Notes: generated by a model not told the origin, from the sequence alone. A DNA stretch of 64,000 nt from CAWGJF01 sp963822905 (GCA_963822905.1 CAWGJF010000002.1:434001-498000), one strand, 5' to 3'. Counted from the first letter of the stretch, positions 45,600 to 55,869 are shown. A program made the numbers and translations.

Positions 45600-46520
45600 T
45601 TAATTAGTGTTTTTCTTTTTGTGAAGTAAGGATAAAAGAACTGATAACGTCAATATTGTAAGAATGATAATAAGCGAATACTCAGTCGGAATGTGATACA
45701 AATCTGAAGTTAGCATCTTAACGCCCACATAAAATAAAATTATTGCCACTCCGTATTTTAAGTAAACAAAAATATCTACAAGCGCAGCGAGCGCAAAGTA
45801 GAGTGCGCGCAATCCGAGAATTGCAAAAATATTTGAAGAAATAATTATAAATGTATCTTTTGTAATTGCTATAATTGCGGGAATTGAATCGACTGCAAAA
45901 ATTATGTCAGAAGATTCTATTAGCAGAAAAGTAAGAAAAATTGTTGTAGCAAATTTCTTCCCGCCTTTTGATATAAAAAACTTTTTCCCGCTGTAATCTG
46001 AATCAAAATTCATATAACGCTTTGCAAGTCTTACAAGCCAGTTATGTTCTACATCAATCTTTTGCTCACCGCCAAATGCCATTTTATAAGCGGCATAAAG
46101 AAGTATTAATCCGAAAACATAAATAACCGGTTCAAACAGGGTTACTAATCCAACGCCTGCAACAATAAATAATATTCTGAAAACAATTGCACTCAGGATT
46201 CCCCATTTAAGCACGTGAGGCTGGTTCTCGGGCTTTATGCGCATTACTTCAAAAATGAGGAGGAAAACAAAAAGGTTATCAAAAGACAAGGATCTTTCAA
46301 TAATGTAGCCAGTCAGGAATTCGACCGCTTTTACTTTGCCGAGATGATAATAAATGAAGACATTGAAAAGAAGTGCAACTATTGTCCAGATTGTACTCCA
46401 GATTAAACTGGATTTTAATGAAATCTTTTCAGTGCGTCTTTCACTTAAATAGAGATCAATAAAAAACAGAATTGCGATAATAATCCAGAATACAATCCAA
46501 TCAATTAATTCTTTATCCAC
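45600..46520 (-). CDS. TerC/Alx family integral membrane protein
   Basis: The 306-residue protein has about eight membrane helices. Family hallmarks are the acidic intramembrane segment SLSFDNLFVFLLIF, and in the second half IESSDIIFAVDSIPAI followed by SSNIFAILGLRALYFAL. TerC proteins are proposed metal (manganese or calcium) transporters helping exported metalloproteins and tellurite or alkali resistance. It is last in a leftward cluster of four genes. Confidence 0.9.
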   Translation of the reverse strand: MDKELIDWIVFWIIIAILFFIDLYLSERRTEKISLKSSLIWSTIWTIVALLFNVFIYYHLGKVKAVEFLTGYIIERSLSFDNLFVFLLIFEVMRIKPENQPHVLKWGILSAIVFRILFIVAGVGLVTLFEPVIYVFGLILLYAAYKMAFGGEQKIDVEHNWLVRLAKRYMNFDSDYSGKKFFISKGGKKFATTIFLTFLLIESSDIIFAVDSIPAIIAITKDTFIIISSNIFAILGLRALYFALAALVDIFVYLKYGVAIILFYVGVKMLTSDLYHIPTEYSLIIILTILTLSVLLSLLHKKKNTN

Positions 46521-46534
46521 ATAAAATCAATTTT

Positions 46535-47080
46535 TTATGGTAGCAGAATTGCGGAAGCAATTACAGTCGTCCACAATCCGTTTTTGTCCCCCTGTGCAGA
46601 TTGGGTGATGTTAAATGTTCTAACAATTTTGCCGGACATTTTATACTGGTCCTCTCTTTCATTCCAATCAGTATCAGCATTAAACTCAATACCAAGAGTT
46701 GTAGCTAACATTGTTGCCGCTAAATCTTCAGCATATTCGCCGGCAACTTTTTCAGTTTGTCCAAAAGGGTGGTGCTCGGAAAGATATCCATAAGCATTTT
46801 TATCGGTTGGCAGAGCAACTCCAAGTGAGGCCGCAATTAACCTGTTTGGTTCGTTCGTTGCATTTCGGGCAATTACAGCGTGAACAATTTGTCCGGGCTC
46901 GATTTCTTTCATTCCTTCATCTACAGTTATTCTTTTACAATTTGTTGGAAATATGCTGCTGACAGAAACAAGATTACACATTTCAATTCGAGCCATCCTT
47001 AATGCTGATTCGAATGATGTTAAATATTCTTTACTTCTGCCCACACCTTTCGTGAAAAATATTTTTGTCGGTCTGTACAA
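46535..47080 (-). CDS. Pyruvoyl-dependent arginine decarboxylase
   Basis: The 181-residue proenzyme has the family start PTKIFFTKGVGRSKEYLTSF and the self-cleavage site SVSSIFP, where Ser-Ser cleavage generates the pyruvoyl cofactor. It also shows EGMKEIEPGQIVHAVIARN and GYLSEHHPFGQ. The enzyme makes agmatine from arginine for polyamine synthesis. It lies 17 bases after tyrS and 14 before terC, which have no obvious link to polyamines. Confidence 0.93.
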   Translation of the reverse strand: MYRPTKIFFTKGVGRSKEYLTSFESALRMARIEMCNLVSVSSIFPTNCKRITVDEGMKEIEPGQIVHAVIARNATNEPNRLIAASLGVALPTDKNAYGYLSEHHPFGQTEKVAGEYAEDLAATMLATTLGIEFNADTDWNEREDQYKMSGKIVRTFNITQSAQGDKNGLWTTVIASAILLP

Positions 47081-47097
47081 CTTATTCTCTCCTTTAT

Positions 47098-48321
47098 TTA
47101 CTTAATAAATTTAATAAATTTTCTTTTGCCTACCTTAAGTATCATGTCGTTTTTTAAATTGATAACAGTATCAAATTTTTCAACTTTTTCGCCATCTATA
47201 GACACGCCACCTTGTATTACTAATCTTTTGGCTTCGGATTTAGTTGGTGCAAAATTAACTTTTAATATCAAATCCAGGATATTTAAATCTTTTTGGGTAT
47301 CTATTTTAATTTCCAGTATATCATCAGGCACTTCTTTTTTAATAAATATTTTATCGAATTCTTCTTCAGCTTTCAATGCCTCATCATTGTTATGATACAT
47401 TTGAATTAAAGTTCTCGCAAGTCGTCTTTTAATATCACGCGGATTGACTTTGCCTTCATCCAGCTGATTTTTAATAACTGATAAATCAGAGTTTGAAATA
47501 TCAGTTGCAAGTTCAAAATAAGTATAAATTAAATTATCGGGAATTGAAAGTGTTCTTCCAAACATTTCTTTCGGAGAATCTGAAATACCAATATAATTAT
47601 CGTATGATTTACTCATCTTATCAACGCCATCTGTTCCAACTAGTAATGGCATTGTTAAAATGATCTGGGGTTCCTGCCCATTTTCTCTTTGAATATCTCT
47701 GCCGACCAGTAAATTAAATTTTTGATCAGTTCCTCCAAGTTCAACATCACTTGTAATCGCAACAGAATCCATGGCTTGCGCAAGAGGGTAGAGGAATTCG
47801 TGAATACTGATTGGTTCACCGGCTTTAAATCTTTTTGTAAAATCATCTCTTTCGATCATCCGTGCAACAGTGTACTTACTTGCAAGTTTGATCACGTCTT
47901 CAAAACTCATTTTGCCCAGCCATTCGGAATTGTAAACTATTTTAGTTTTTTCCTTATCAAGAATTTTTGAAGCTTGTTCAAAATAAGATTCCCCATTTAT
48001 TCTTGTTTCCTTAAGTGTCAGTGCCGGTCTTGTTGCATTTCTGCCTGAAGGATCGCCAATCATTCCGGTAAAATCACCGACAATTAATATTGCCTGGTGC
48101 CCAAGAGATTGAAACTGGGCAAGTTTTCTTAAAACAACGGAATGACCAATATGCAAATCGGGCCGTGAAGGATCACAACCAAGTTTAACATTAAGTGGTT
48201 TATTTTCTTTTAAAGAATTTTCTAATTTTTTAACTAATTCGTCTTCAGGGATAATTTCGCTTGTACCTCTTTTTATAAGGTCCATTTGATCGTTAAGCGA
48301 AGGAAATAATTTATTATTCAT
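47098..48321 (-). CDS. tyrS: Tyrosyl-tRNA synthetase
   Basis: The 407-residue class I synthetase has the ATP motif HIGHSVVLRKLAQF, DFTGMIGDPSGRN, the tyrosine-binding ELGGTDQKFNLL segment and KMSKSYDNYIGI. A C-terminal S4-like RNA-binding domain (TKSEAKRLVIQGGVSIDGEKV) completes it. The length matches the TyrZ-like branch. It follows smpB with 18 bases between. Confidence 0.95.
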   Translation of the reverse strand: MNNKLFPSLNDQMDLIKRGTSEIIPEDELVKKLENSLKENKPLNVKLGCDPSRPDLHIGHSVVLRKLAQFQSLGHQAILIVGDFTGMIGDPSGRNATRPALTLKETRINGESYFEQASKILDKEKTKIVYNSEWLGKMSFEDVIKLASKYTVARMIERDDFTKRFKAGEPISIHEFLYPLAQAMDSVAITSDVELGGTDQKFNLLVGRDIQRENGQEPQIILTMPLLVGTDGVDKMSKSYDNYIGISDSPKEMFGRTLSIPDNLIYTYFELATDISNSDLSVIKNQLDEGKVNPRDIKRRLARTLIQMYHNNDEALKAEEEFDKIFIKKEVPDDILEIKIDTQKDLNILDLILKVNFAPTKSEAKRLVIQGGVSIDGEKVEKFDTVINLKNDMILKVGKRKFIKFIK

Positions 48322-48339
48322 TAACTAGACTATCTGTTT

Positions 48340-48798
48340 TCAATATTTAATTTTTCTTTGTTGTTCTCTTTCAAAATCTTTCTTAGCAATATCTCTACGT
48401 TTGTCATAAACCTTTTTACCTTTTGCTAAAGCAATTTCCACTTTTACTTTTCCATTTCTGAAATATAAACGGAGTGGAATTAATGTTAACCCTTTTTCAT
48501 TTGTTCCACTTATTAGTTTTTTTATTTCACTTTTGTTTAAAAGAAGTTTCCTGTCTCTTATCGGATCGTGATTATTTATGTTTCCCTGAGTGTATTCGTT
48601 AATATGAGCACCAATCAGCCACACCTCACCATTTTTTAATTTGCCATAACTATCAACAAGGTTTGCTTTTCCTTGTCTTAAAGATTTGACTTCCGTACCA
48701 ACTAAAATTATTCCAGCTTCATAAGTTTGTATGATAGCATATTCATGTCTGGCTTTCCGGTTTACGGTTATATTTTTTTCAGGTTCTTTCTCTGGCAT
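48340..48798 (-). CDS. smpB: SsrA-binding protein SmpB
   Basis: ATG at 48798 is used (TTG at 48807 would add three residues). Conserved blocks are NRKARHEYAIIQTYEAGIIL, GTEVKSLRQGKANLVDSYG, and the C-terminal tail GKKVYDKRRDIAKKDFEREQ that mimics mRNA in the decoding centre. SmpB delivers tmRNA to stalled ribosomes. No tmRNA gene is visible nearby. Confidence 0.95.
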   Translation of the reverse strand: MPEKEPEKNITVNRKARHEYAIIQTYEAGIILVGTEVKSLRQGKANLVDSYGKLKNGEVWLIGAHINEYTQGNINNHDPIRDRKLLLNKSEIKKLISGTNEKGLTLIPLRLYFRNGKVKVEIALAKGKKVYDKRRDIAKKDFEREQQRKIKY

Positions 48799-49102
48799 TT
48801 TTTTCAAAAATCAAAAACAAAAATTACTTTAATTGGTGTTAAATGCAAGAAGGGTGTAAATCTGTGATTTCAACTTCATGGTGAAGCAATTTAGTCTACT
48901 GAAATCAATCGGGTTGAATTTATTTTCCAATTCAATTTTATTTATTCGAGCTTATTCGTTTCTCTCCAAATTCCTAAAGTGTTGTAAAATTTATTTGGTT
49001 ACAATTGCAGAAATCAACATTTGATATTTAACTATATTTATTTAGATTTAATCTTAATAATGATAATATTATTGTTCACACAACCATATTAGGAGTTATT
49101 TA

Positions 49103-49889
49103 ATGCAAAAATCAATTATTTACTTCATCTTCATACTAATTTTGCTTTCAATAAACAATTTAATGGCAGACAGAAGATATTTCGGAAGATCATATCTTGC
49201 TTACACATTGCCATCGGGCGGGTTTGAATTAGAAGTCTGGAATACAGGAAGAATCGGGAAGGATATGGGGTATTACTATAGGTTTCAACCAAGGTTCGAA
49301 TTTGAGTACGGTGTAACTGACAGACTTTCCGCATCATTATATTTTAATTTCGACCAGGTGACCTCAGAGCAAAATTCTTTTGAATCAAAGTCATTTGGAT
49401 TTTCATCCTCTTCGGTAGAATTAAGATATCGTTTGACAAACCCGGGAGAAATATTTGTTGACCCTGCTTTATATTTTGAATTTGCATATGGCGGAGATGA
49501 ACTTGAATATGAATCAAAGATAATTCTTTCGAGAAGGTTCGACAATTTTATAACGACGTTAAATATTAATTCAGAAATTGAAAGAGAAGTAGTCGATAAT
49601 GAAAACGAATCTGCTTTTGAATTAACCGGCGGAGTTATGTATGAAGTTTCACCAATTGTTGCTTTAGGTTTAGAGTTCAGGGCATGATAGAACTTTTGAA
49701 GATATTTATGAAGAAGAAGAAAGTAATGCGACATTTCTTGGACCCACATTTAATTTCCAGGGAAGCAGTTTTTATCTTACTTTTAATTTTCTCGCTCAGG
49801 TTGCAGGCAGCCCTTCAACAAAAAATAGTCTTGATCTTGCACATCATGAACAATACGAATTCAGAACAATTGTTGGTGTTGAACTTTAA
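49103..49889 (+). pseudogene. Outer-membrane beta-barrel protein, one frameshift
   Basis: TAGGAG precedes the ATG and a signal peptide ends near NNLMADRR. The chain has alternating aromatic strands (GYYYRFQPRFEFEYGVTDRL; SSSVELRYRLTNPG). The frame stops at 49687, but removing one G from the GGG at 49680..49682 continues it as RHDRTFEDIYEEEESNATFL to TIVGVEL and a TAA at 49887..49889. That would give about 260 residues and a proper barrel end. The homopolymer position makes a sequence error possible. It overlaps the cytochrome gene by one base. Confidence 0.7.
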
Positions 49890-50191
49890 TGAAAGTTATC
49901 GTTTCAGTTTTGATTTTTTTGGTTGTAATTATTTATTCGTGCAGTGCCAGCTATATAGTTGATACGAATGAAGCTACAAATTTTCCTGAGGGAAGAAACT
50001 TATTTGTGTCTAAATGTAATGGATGCCATAAATACCATAGTCCAACCGAATTTACAGTTGCAAAATGGGATTCGATTTTAGTTCCTATGAAAGAAAAGGC
50101 AAAGTTATCTGAAAAAGAAAGGGACTTAATTCTAAGCTGGATATCGGAAAAAGTAAATAATGACACTTTGAAGAATAAGTTATTTAATTAA
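49889..50191 (+). CDS. Small c-type cytochrome-like lipoprotein
   Basis: The ATG overlaps the restored TAA of the upstream barrel gene (TAATG). A lipobox-like end (VIIYSCSAS) is followed by the heme motif CNGCH in LFVSKCNGCHKYH, with a possible distal Met in ILVPMKEKAKLS. The mature ~80 residues match a single-heme cytochrome domain. It may pass electrons at the outer envelope next to the barrel protein; that link is inferred from the overlap only. Confidence 0.75.
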   Translation: MKVIVSVLIFLVVIIYSCSASYIVDTNEATNFPEGRNLFVSKCNGCHKYHSPTEFTVAKWDSILVPMKEKAKLSEKERDLILSWISEKVNNDTLKNKLFN

Positions 50192-50229
50192 TTTAAAAAG
50201 GATAACAATTAAACGTTATCCTTTTTAAA
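50192..50229. terminator. Bidirectional terminator
   Basis: TTTAAAAAGGATAAC and GTTATCCTTTTTAAA form a 15-bp stem with an 8-base loop, with A and T runs on both sides. It sits between two convergent genes and can serve both. Confidence 0.9.
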
Positions 50230-50254
50230 TCTAAAATTATCCCGTGGAAATGAA

Positions 50255-51082
50255 TTATTGACAGTCAGAATCCATTAATAACTCGTCCCAGCAATGTTGG
50301 TTTGGATCACCAAAATGCTGCTGGTCATTAACACTTCCAAAATGATTTTCATAGTTCCAGATAATATCTGTTAGGTTTGAATTTTGCGCACTCCAGATTT
50401 TATAGTAACGATTATAAGTGCTGTCAATTGTTTTTCCATATTTAATATAACTACCATTTCCAGGATCACCAGGAATTATATTTGTGTATTGTACACTTGC
50501 GGTATTTTCTTCAACATTTCTTTGCCAATCAATATTAATAAAAGGTTCCGGGTTAGCCGGATCTAAATTTAATGTCCAGGTTCCTTCTGTAGCCGGCAAA
50601 TTAGAAAACCCGGTAAACCACTCAAAGTCTGAATACTCACCGGTTTTAGTTAATAACATTTTCCAATCTACTCCATCTACGTTGGGTGTACCATAAAGTT
50701 TAGAAGTATATATAACACCACCTGCAGTGAAGTTGTAAGTCCATAACCATGAACCATCATTTTGTAAAGTTGGCTGATGGTTAAAAGCTTCAGTAAATGC
50801 GAGTACAGGAACAGTCAATGTAACTGTAACTAAAGAATTCCAATAAGAAACATTAATTGCGGCCCAACCCCAGTTCTGGTAAGTAGCAACTGATAGCTTT
50901 GGAAGAGGGTTGACTGTTGAAGTGTCCGGGAATTCAGTGAAATCCATAACCATTGTGTTTGTTGGGGGAATGGTTGGAGCATTATCCGTTGGGTCTGTCA
51001 CATCTTTGCATCCCTGGAAATAGAGAAAAAAGAACACCAAAAATAGTATCGAACTTACCACTTTCATATTTAATCTAAACAT
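50255..51082 (-). CDS. Secreted lipoprotein of unknown function
   Basis: AGGAG lies before the ATG at 51082. A signal peptide ends in a lipobox (YFQGCKDVTDP), followed by a Pro/Thr linker. The mature part is beta-rich and Trp-rich (DGSWLWTYNFTAGGVIYTSK; VDWKMLLTKTGEYSDFEWF), resembling a surface beta-sandwich. Its tail is HCWDELLMDSDCQ. No family is recognised. Confidence 0.65.
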   Translation of the reverse strand: MFRLNMKVVSSILFLVFFFLYFQGCKDVTDPTDNAPTIPPTNTMVMDFTEFPDTSTVNPLPKLSVATYQNWGWAAINVSYWNSLVTVTLTVPVLAFTEAFNHQPTLQNDGSWLWTYNFTAGGVIYTSKLYGTPNVDGVDWKMLLTKTGEYSDFEWFTGFSNLPATEGTWTLNLDPANPEPFINIDWQRNVEENTASVQYTNIIPGDPGNGSYIKYGKTIDSTYNRYYKIWSAQNSNLTDIIWNYENHFGSVNDQQHFGDPNQHCWDELLMDSDCQ

Positions 51083-51292
51083 ATATTCTCCTGATATTTA
51101 ATTTGAAAAATTGTTTTCCACCTTGGTTTGATTTTTATTTTTCACAATAATTATGCCTCAGACACTCTTCACAAATCTTGATTTTATAACTGATTACAGA
51201 ACATTGCATAGGAGTGTTTCTTCAACTCTTTCAAAATTACTACCGATTATCTATTTTTCTGCCGTTCTTAATTTCATAGAGGGATTTACTTT

Positions 51293-53134
51293 TTGCATAC
51301 CAGGTTTTCGATCGTTTTATTTTTATCTCTGTTATTTTCTATCCAGGTTTTCACCCAGGAATTTTCCATACAGAAAGTTGAACCGCCAAACTGGTGGGTG
51401 GGAATGAAATGGGATACATTGCAACTAATGTTTTATGGAGATGATATTCAGTCTGCGGATGTTTCAATCAATTCAGATAAAATTTTTATCTGTAAAAAAT
51501 ATAAAACTCAAAATAATGATTACTTATTTCTCGATGTTGTAATTCCTGAAAATTCTGATCCCGGTGAATATACTTTCACTTTTACAAGTGAAAATGATGC
51601 TTATTATTATAAATACAAATTGTTAAAAAGAGAAAATGATCCAGATTCTCACGAAGGTTTTAATAATGAAGATATTATCTACCTAATTTTTGCCGACCGT
51701 TTTTGTGATGGCAATCCTTCCAACAATACAATTGGAGATTCTCTTGATCAGTTTACTTCTGAAGATCTTGATGGACGAAAGGGAGGGGATATTGAGGGGA
51801 TAATTTCTAAACTTCATTACCTAAAAGAACTTGGGGTCACATCAATCTGGCTAACTCCAGTGCTTGAGAATAATATGTGGATGAGCTACCACGGATACGC
51901 AGCAACTGATCTTTATAAAATCGATCCACGCTTTGGAAATAATGTACTTTATAAAAAATTAGTTAAAGAAGCTCATAAAAATGGTTTAAAAATTATTCTC
52001 GATCATGTCAGCAACCATATTGGAATTAATCATCCCTGGATAAAAAATTTACCAATGAAAAGTTGGATTAATGGAACACCCGAAAATCATTTGTCAGCTT
52101 TGCATGATAAAATGGCTTTCCTTGATATTCACGGAGATAGTTCGGTTGTTAATAAAATTGAGAAGGGTTGGTTCACAGATTATATGCCTGACCTAAATCA
52201 GCAGAATGAATTTGTTAAGAAATATATAATTCAGAATACAATCTGGTGGACTGAATATTCCGGACTTGATGGAATCAGGGAAGATACATATCCATATTCT
52301 AATCAAAAATATTTATCAGAATGGGCTAATACGATTTTAAATGAATATCCACAATTGAATATTGTTGGAGAAATCTGGCAGGGAACACCATCAATTATTT
52401 CCGGCTACCAGACTCATTCACCAATACGCAGAAACAATTTTGATTCTAATCTTCCGGTTGTAACAGATTTTGCATTGAATGATGCGATCAGAAATTATCT
52501 TAGCGGAGATAAAAATATATATCCCGTTTATGAAACTCTCTGCCAGGATATTGTTTATTCAAATCCTGATAATCTCCTCATGTTTTTTGATAACCATGAC
52601 ATTCAGCGGGCAATGTTTGTTGCTAAAGGAAATATTAAAAAAGTAAAACTTGCTTTGAATCTCGTTCTGTTTACAAGAGGAATTCCTGTTATTCTTTATG
52701 GAACTGAAATCGGAATTAAGGGCGGACAAAAAGATGGAGAATTAAGACAACCTTTTCCCGGCGGATTCTCGGGTGATGAAAGAAATGCTTTTACAAAAGA
52801 AGGAAGAACAGAAGAAGAGAATGATATTTATAATTATCTGAATGAATTGCTTAGACTCAGAAAAATTTATCCTGCATTATCAAAAGGAAAACTGAAACAC
52901 ATTTTAGCAGGTGATGATCTTTATTGTTTGATTAAAACATTAAATGACGAAAAGATTTTGATCTTAATGAACACAGGTGAAAGCGAAATACCGGTCAATA
53001 CATCAATCTTAAAAATGATTTTGCAGAAAGCTGAATCAATCCAAAACTTGAAAACAAATCAGCAAATTAGTTTGCAGAATGACGAAAAAATAAATCTTAA
53101 AGGGTATTCATCTGAAATTTACCAGGTTAAATAA
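51293..53134 (+). CDS. GH13 alpha-amylase family glycosidase (cyclomaltodextrinase/neopullulanase-like), secreted
   Basis: A TTG start gives a signal peptide (MHTRFSIVLFLSLLFSIQVF, then TQEF). An N-terminal beta-sandwich (EPPNWWVGMKWDTLQLMFYG) is typical of cyclomaltodextrinase N-domains. The catalytic barrel shows DHVSNH, the nucleophile in GLDGIREDTYPY, the acid/base Glu in IVGEIWQGTP and the third Asp in FFDNHDIQ. It should cut cyclodextrins or maltodextrins in the periplasm. Two sugar permeases flank this region. Confidence 0.92.
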   Translation: MHTRFSIVLFLSLLFSIQVFTQEFSIQKVEPPNWWVGMKWDTLQLMFYGDDIQSADVSINSDKIFICKKYKTQNNDYLFLDVVIPENSDPGEYTFTFTSENDAYYYKYKLLKRENDPDSHEGFNNEDIIYLIFADRFCDGNPSNNTIGDSLDQFTSEDLDGRKGGDIEGIISKLHYLKELGVTSIWLTPVLENNMWMSYHGYAATDLYKIDPRFGNNVLYKKLVKEAHKNGLKIILDHVSNHIGINHPWIKNLPMKSWINGTPENHLSALHDKMAFLDIHGDSSVVNKIEKGWFTDYMPDLNQQNEFVKKYIIQNTIWWTEYSGLDGIREDTYPYSNQKYLSEWANTILNEYPQLNIVGEIWQGTPSIISGYQTHSPIRRNNFDSNLPVVTDFALNDAIRNYLSGDKNIYPVYETLCQDIVYSNPDNLLMFFDNHDIQRAMFVAKGNIKKVKLALNLVLFTRGIPVILYGTEIGIKGGQKDGELRQPFPGGFSGDERNAFTKEGRTEEENDIYNYLNELLRLRKIYPALSKGKLKHILAGDDLYCLIKTLNDEKILILMNTGESEIPVNTSILKMILQKAESIQNLKTNQQISLQNDEKINLKGYSSEIYQVK

Positions 53135-53165
53135 AATAATCTTCTAAACTTTTACCGGATTTTTT

Positions 53166-54662
53166 ATGCTTGAAATTCAAAAGAAACTTACCAAAACTTT
53201 TTATGCAATTCTTGCATTGCCTGCAACTGCAATGGGGTTTGCACTATCAGTTCAGATATCTGCATTAAGCTGGATACTCAGTTCAAAATATGGATTACAG
53301 ATTCACGATGTCGGGCTTGTCTGGGCAGCCGGACCAGTGGCAGGAATTCTGGGACAGGTAATCGTTGGTTTGATAAGCGATAATGTTTGGTTTTGGAAGG
53401 GAAGAAGACGACCATTCATTTTTATTGGCGGATTTCTAGCCGCGTTAATGCTGCTTGCTTTACCAAACATAGATGTTATAAGCAGTTCAATGGGATTTAA
53501 CGGAATACTCGGAGTTGCAATTGCCGTTGCACTCACACTCGACCTTGCAATCAACATCAGTTTTAATCCTACAAGATCTATAATTGCTGATGTAACTCCC
53601 GAAGGTGTTGAAAGAACAAAAGGATACACCTGGATGCAGACAATCTCTGGAACATTCGGAGTTCTTGCTTATGTAATTGGAGCGGTTTGGAATAATTATT
53701 TACTTATTTATATCGGTGTAGGATTAGTATTTGTTCTTTCAATCATTCCAACACTTTTTATTGATGAGCCGAGGGAGTTAAAAAATTCTGATGATGGTGA
53801 TTCAACAGGAGAAAAACCAAAAACTTCTTTTAGCGAAATATTAAACAACATCCAGCCTCTATGGGGATTTTTACTTTACGCACTTTATGCAATCGTTGGA
53901 AGAATGTTTAACTATGAACCTGACAATTACTATGTTGAATTGTTGTGCTTTTTAATAACAATTGCTTTCATCCTTAAAGTTATTTTAAAGAATGTTGACG
54001 CATTACCAAAAAAGGATGCCGACCTCGTTGGATTTAAAAAGGTTTTAGCTGCACATTCTTTCACGTGGATTGGAATACAGACAATGTTTGTTTACATGTT
54101 TGCTTACGTGCAATATAAAGTTTATGGTTTTGGTGATGGAAGTGTCATAAGCGAAGCAACAAATATTGAAATGGGAAGAATTGTTTCAATCAGCTTTTTA
54201 ATTTTGAATGCTGTCGGTGCAATACTTCCTGCATTTGTTCTTGAACCAATTACGCGGAAAATAGGAAGAGTAAAGACACACGCAATTTGTATTTCCACAA
54301 TGGCAATTGGATATGCAGGAATTCTTTTCTTCGGATTCACTCCTACAATGATTTACGTTTTGATGGGAGTTCTCGGAATAGGATGGGCATCAACTATAAG
54401 TCTGCCGTTTGCAATTATGTCGCAGAAGGTTGATCAGGCAAAGATGGGTTTGTTTATGGGATTGTTCAATCTTGCAGTTGTACTACCGCAGCTTGTTGCG
54501 AGTTTTGGTGTAGGACAGGCTGTAAGCAAAGCATCCGATAAAAGTTTGATATTTATCATTAGTACATTCACGCTTGCTGTATCTGCAATATTATGGTTTA
54601 TGGTTAAAGAGAAGTTTGTACCAGAAGGGAAAGAAGCATCGGTTAGACAAGCTGCTCATTAA
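53166..54662 (+). CDS. MFS sugar transporter (SLC45/GPH-like), probably maltose or maltodextrin
   Basis: The 498-residue protein has about 12 membrane helices. It carries GPVAGILGQVIVGLISDNVW followed by KGRRRPFIFIGG, the cytoplasmic loop motif of sucrose/maltose MFS proteins. It lies 32 bases after the GH13 gene, so it probably imports the glycosidase products. It is a paralogue of the leftward gene at 56458..57975. Confidence 0.88.
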   Translation: MLEIQKKLTKTFYAILALPATAMGFALSVQISALSWILSSKYGLQIHDVGLVWAAGPVAGILGQVIVGLISDNVWFWKGRRRPFIFIGGFLAALMLLALPNIDVISSSMGFNGILGVAIAVALTLDLAINISFNPTRSIIADVTPEGVERTKGYTWMQTISGTFGVLAYVIGAVWNNYLLIYIGVGLVFVLSIIPTLFIDEPRELKNSDDGDSTGEKPKTSFSEILNNIQPLWGFLLYALYAIVGRMFNYEPDNYYVELLCFLITIAFILKVILKNVDALPKKDADLVGFKKVLAAHSFTWIGIQTMFVYMFAYVQYKVYGFGDGSVISEATNIEMGRIVSISFLILNAVGAILPAFVLEPITRKIGRVKTHAICISTMAIGYAGILFFGFTPTMIYVLMGVLGIGWASTISLPFAIMSQKVDQAKMGLFMGLFNLAVVLPQLVASFGVGQAVSKASDKSLIFIISTFTLAVSAILWFMVKEKFVPEGKEASVRQAAH

Positions 54663-54689
54663 ATTGTTTTTTTATCAATTAAGTCATAT

Positions 54690-55247
54690 TTATTTAACGG
54701 AAATTCCTATGGCAATATAAAATAAATAAGGTATATCTTGTCGTTTTACATAGGTTGTATGAAATCCAGCCTCAAACTCCAGGAATAAAATTTTATCCAG
54801 GGGAATTAAGTAGTAAATATTTACACCAGCAAATGGCCATATGAAAAAATAATTAGTTAAGAAAGCGCCAATCCCTATGTTTCCACCAAGAAAGAGGTTT
54901 TTAGATAAACTCATTTCCGGACCAGCTTTGACATAAGGAACAATCCCCAATCCATTTACATCAATATCATCTATATATAAAAATTGGATACCCGGTTCGA
55001 ATGCCTATTTAACCATAAATGGTTTTGTAAAAGAATTAAACCTGCTTGTTCTATGATTTAAGTTCATAAAAACATTTTTTAATTCTGGTTTATCATTTTG
55101 CCTAACAATTGTTGAATATCCAAGTTGTGTTCTGTTGCGAGTGAAATTATACTCAAAATCTTTTAATGATGAAAAGTTTTCCTGGGAAAATATTGGAGAG
55201 ACAATAAAACAACAAAGAAGCAATAATTTTATTGAGTAATTAAACAT
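54690..55247 (-). pseudogene. Outer-membrane protein gene, disrupted
   Basis: The 5' part encodes a signal peptide (LLLLCCFIVSPIFSQENF) and about 80 residues, ending at a TAG (KPFMVK then stop). The following sequence reads AFEPG, and after removal of one C from CCC near 54998 continues as IQFLYIDDIDVNGLGIVPYV into a frame ending FYIAIGISVK at 54690. A stop and an indel together point to real decay. It starts two bases after the barrel gene at 55250..55852, so both came from one operon. Confidence 0.65.
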
Positions 55248-55249
55248 AA

Positions 55250-55852
55250 TTATAGTTTAAAATTTAACCCAACGAAAATGCTATACAATTTAAAAGTCCT
55301 GGTGCTAATTTTTGTCGGATAGATATAGACGTAATCATAATCAATATTGTTATATCTTAAACTTAAGTCTAAGTCTATGAAACTATTTAAGACAATAATT
55401 GCTCCTATATTTAACCTGTATGAAAACTTTGTTACTGATTCATTAGCCGGTTCAGAAGAAATCAATCTAAAAAGTCCTAACTGGGACATTTCATATTCTT
55501 CAAATGTATAATCTCTTTTAATAAAATGAACACCTAACTCACCGGCTATATAGGGTACAAAATTATTTATTGGTAACATAAGCCTGATGCCTGCAAGTAT
55601 TGGAACGGAATTAAATCTGCTGCCACCTGGTCCAAAGGTAACTTTCCAATGCTGGTAACCGGTAGTAAACATTATCTGTAAGCTGTCAGAAAAATTATAC
55701 ATATATCTGCCTTCAACCTGGTAACCAATAGGATCGTTCATAAAGAATTTATAACTGGTTGGACCAGTACCAAATGAGATCTGGCTTTTCGTTTGCAGGA
55801 AGACTGAAGATGAAATTAAAAGAATAAATAAAATTATTATAGAATATTTCAT
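55250..55852 (-). CDS. Outer-membrane beta-barrel protein, about 200 residues
   Basis: A signal peptide (IIILFILLISSSVFLQTKS) leads to an alternating-strand barrel of roughly eight strands (SYKFFMNDPIGYQVEGRYMY; GIRLMLPINNFVPYIAGELG) ending with a hydrophobic terminal strand (IFVGLNFKL). It resembles OmpW/OprG or PorT-like small barrels in style only. Function is unknown. Confidence 0.65.
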   Translation of the reverse strand: MKYSIIILFILLISSSVFLQTKSQISFGTGPTSYKFFMNDPIGYQVEGRYMYNFSDSLQIMFTTGYQHWKVTFGPGGSRFNSVPILAGIRLMLPINNFVPYIAGELGVHFIKRDYTFEEYEMSQLGLFRLISSEPANESVTKFSYRLNIGAIIVLNSFIDLDLSLRYNNIDYDYVYIYPTKISTRTFKLYSIFVGLNFKL

Positions 55853-55869
55853 ATCCCCACCTTATTTGA

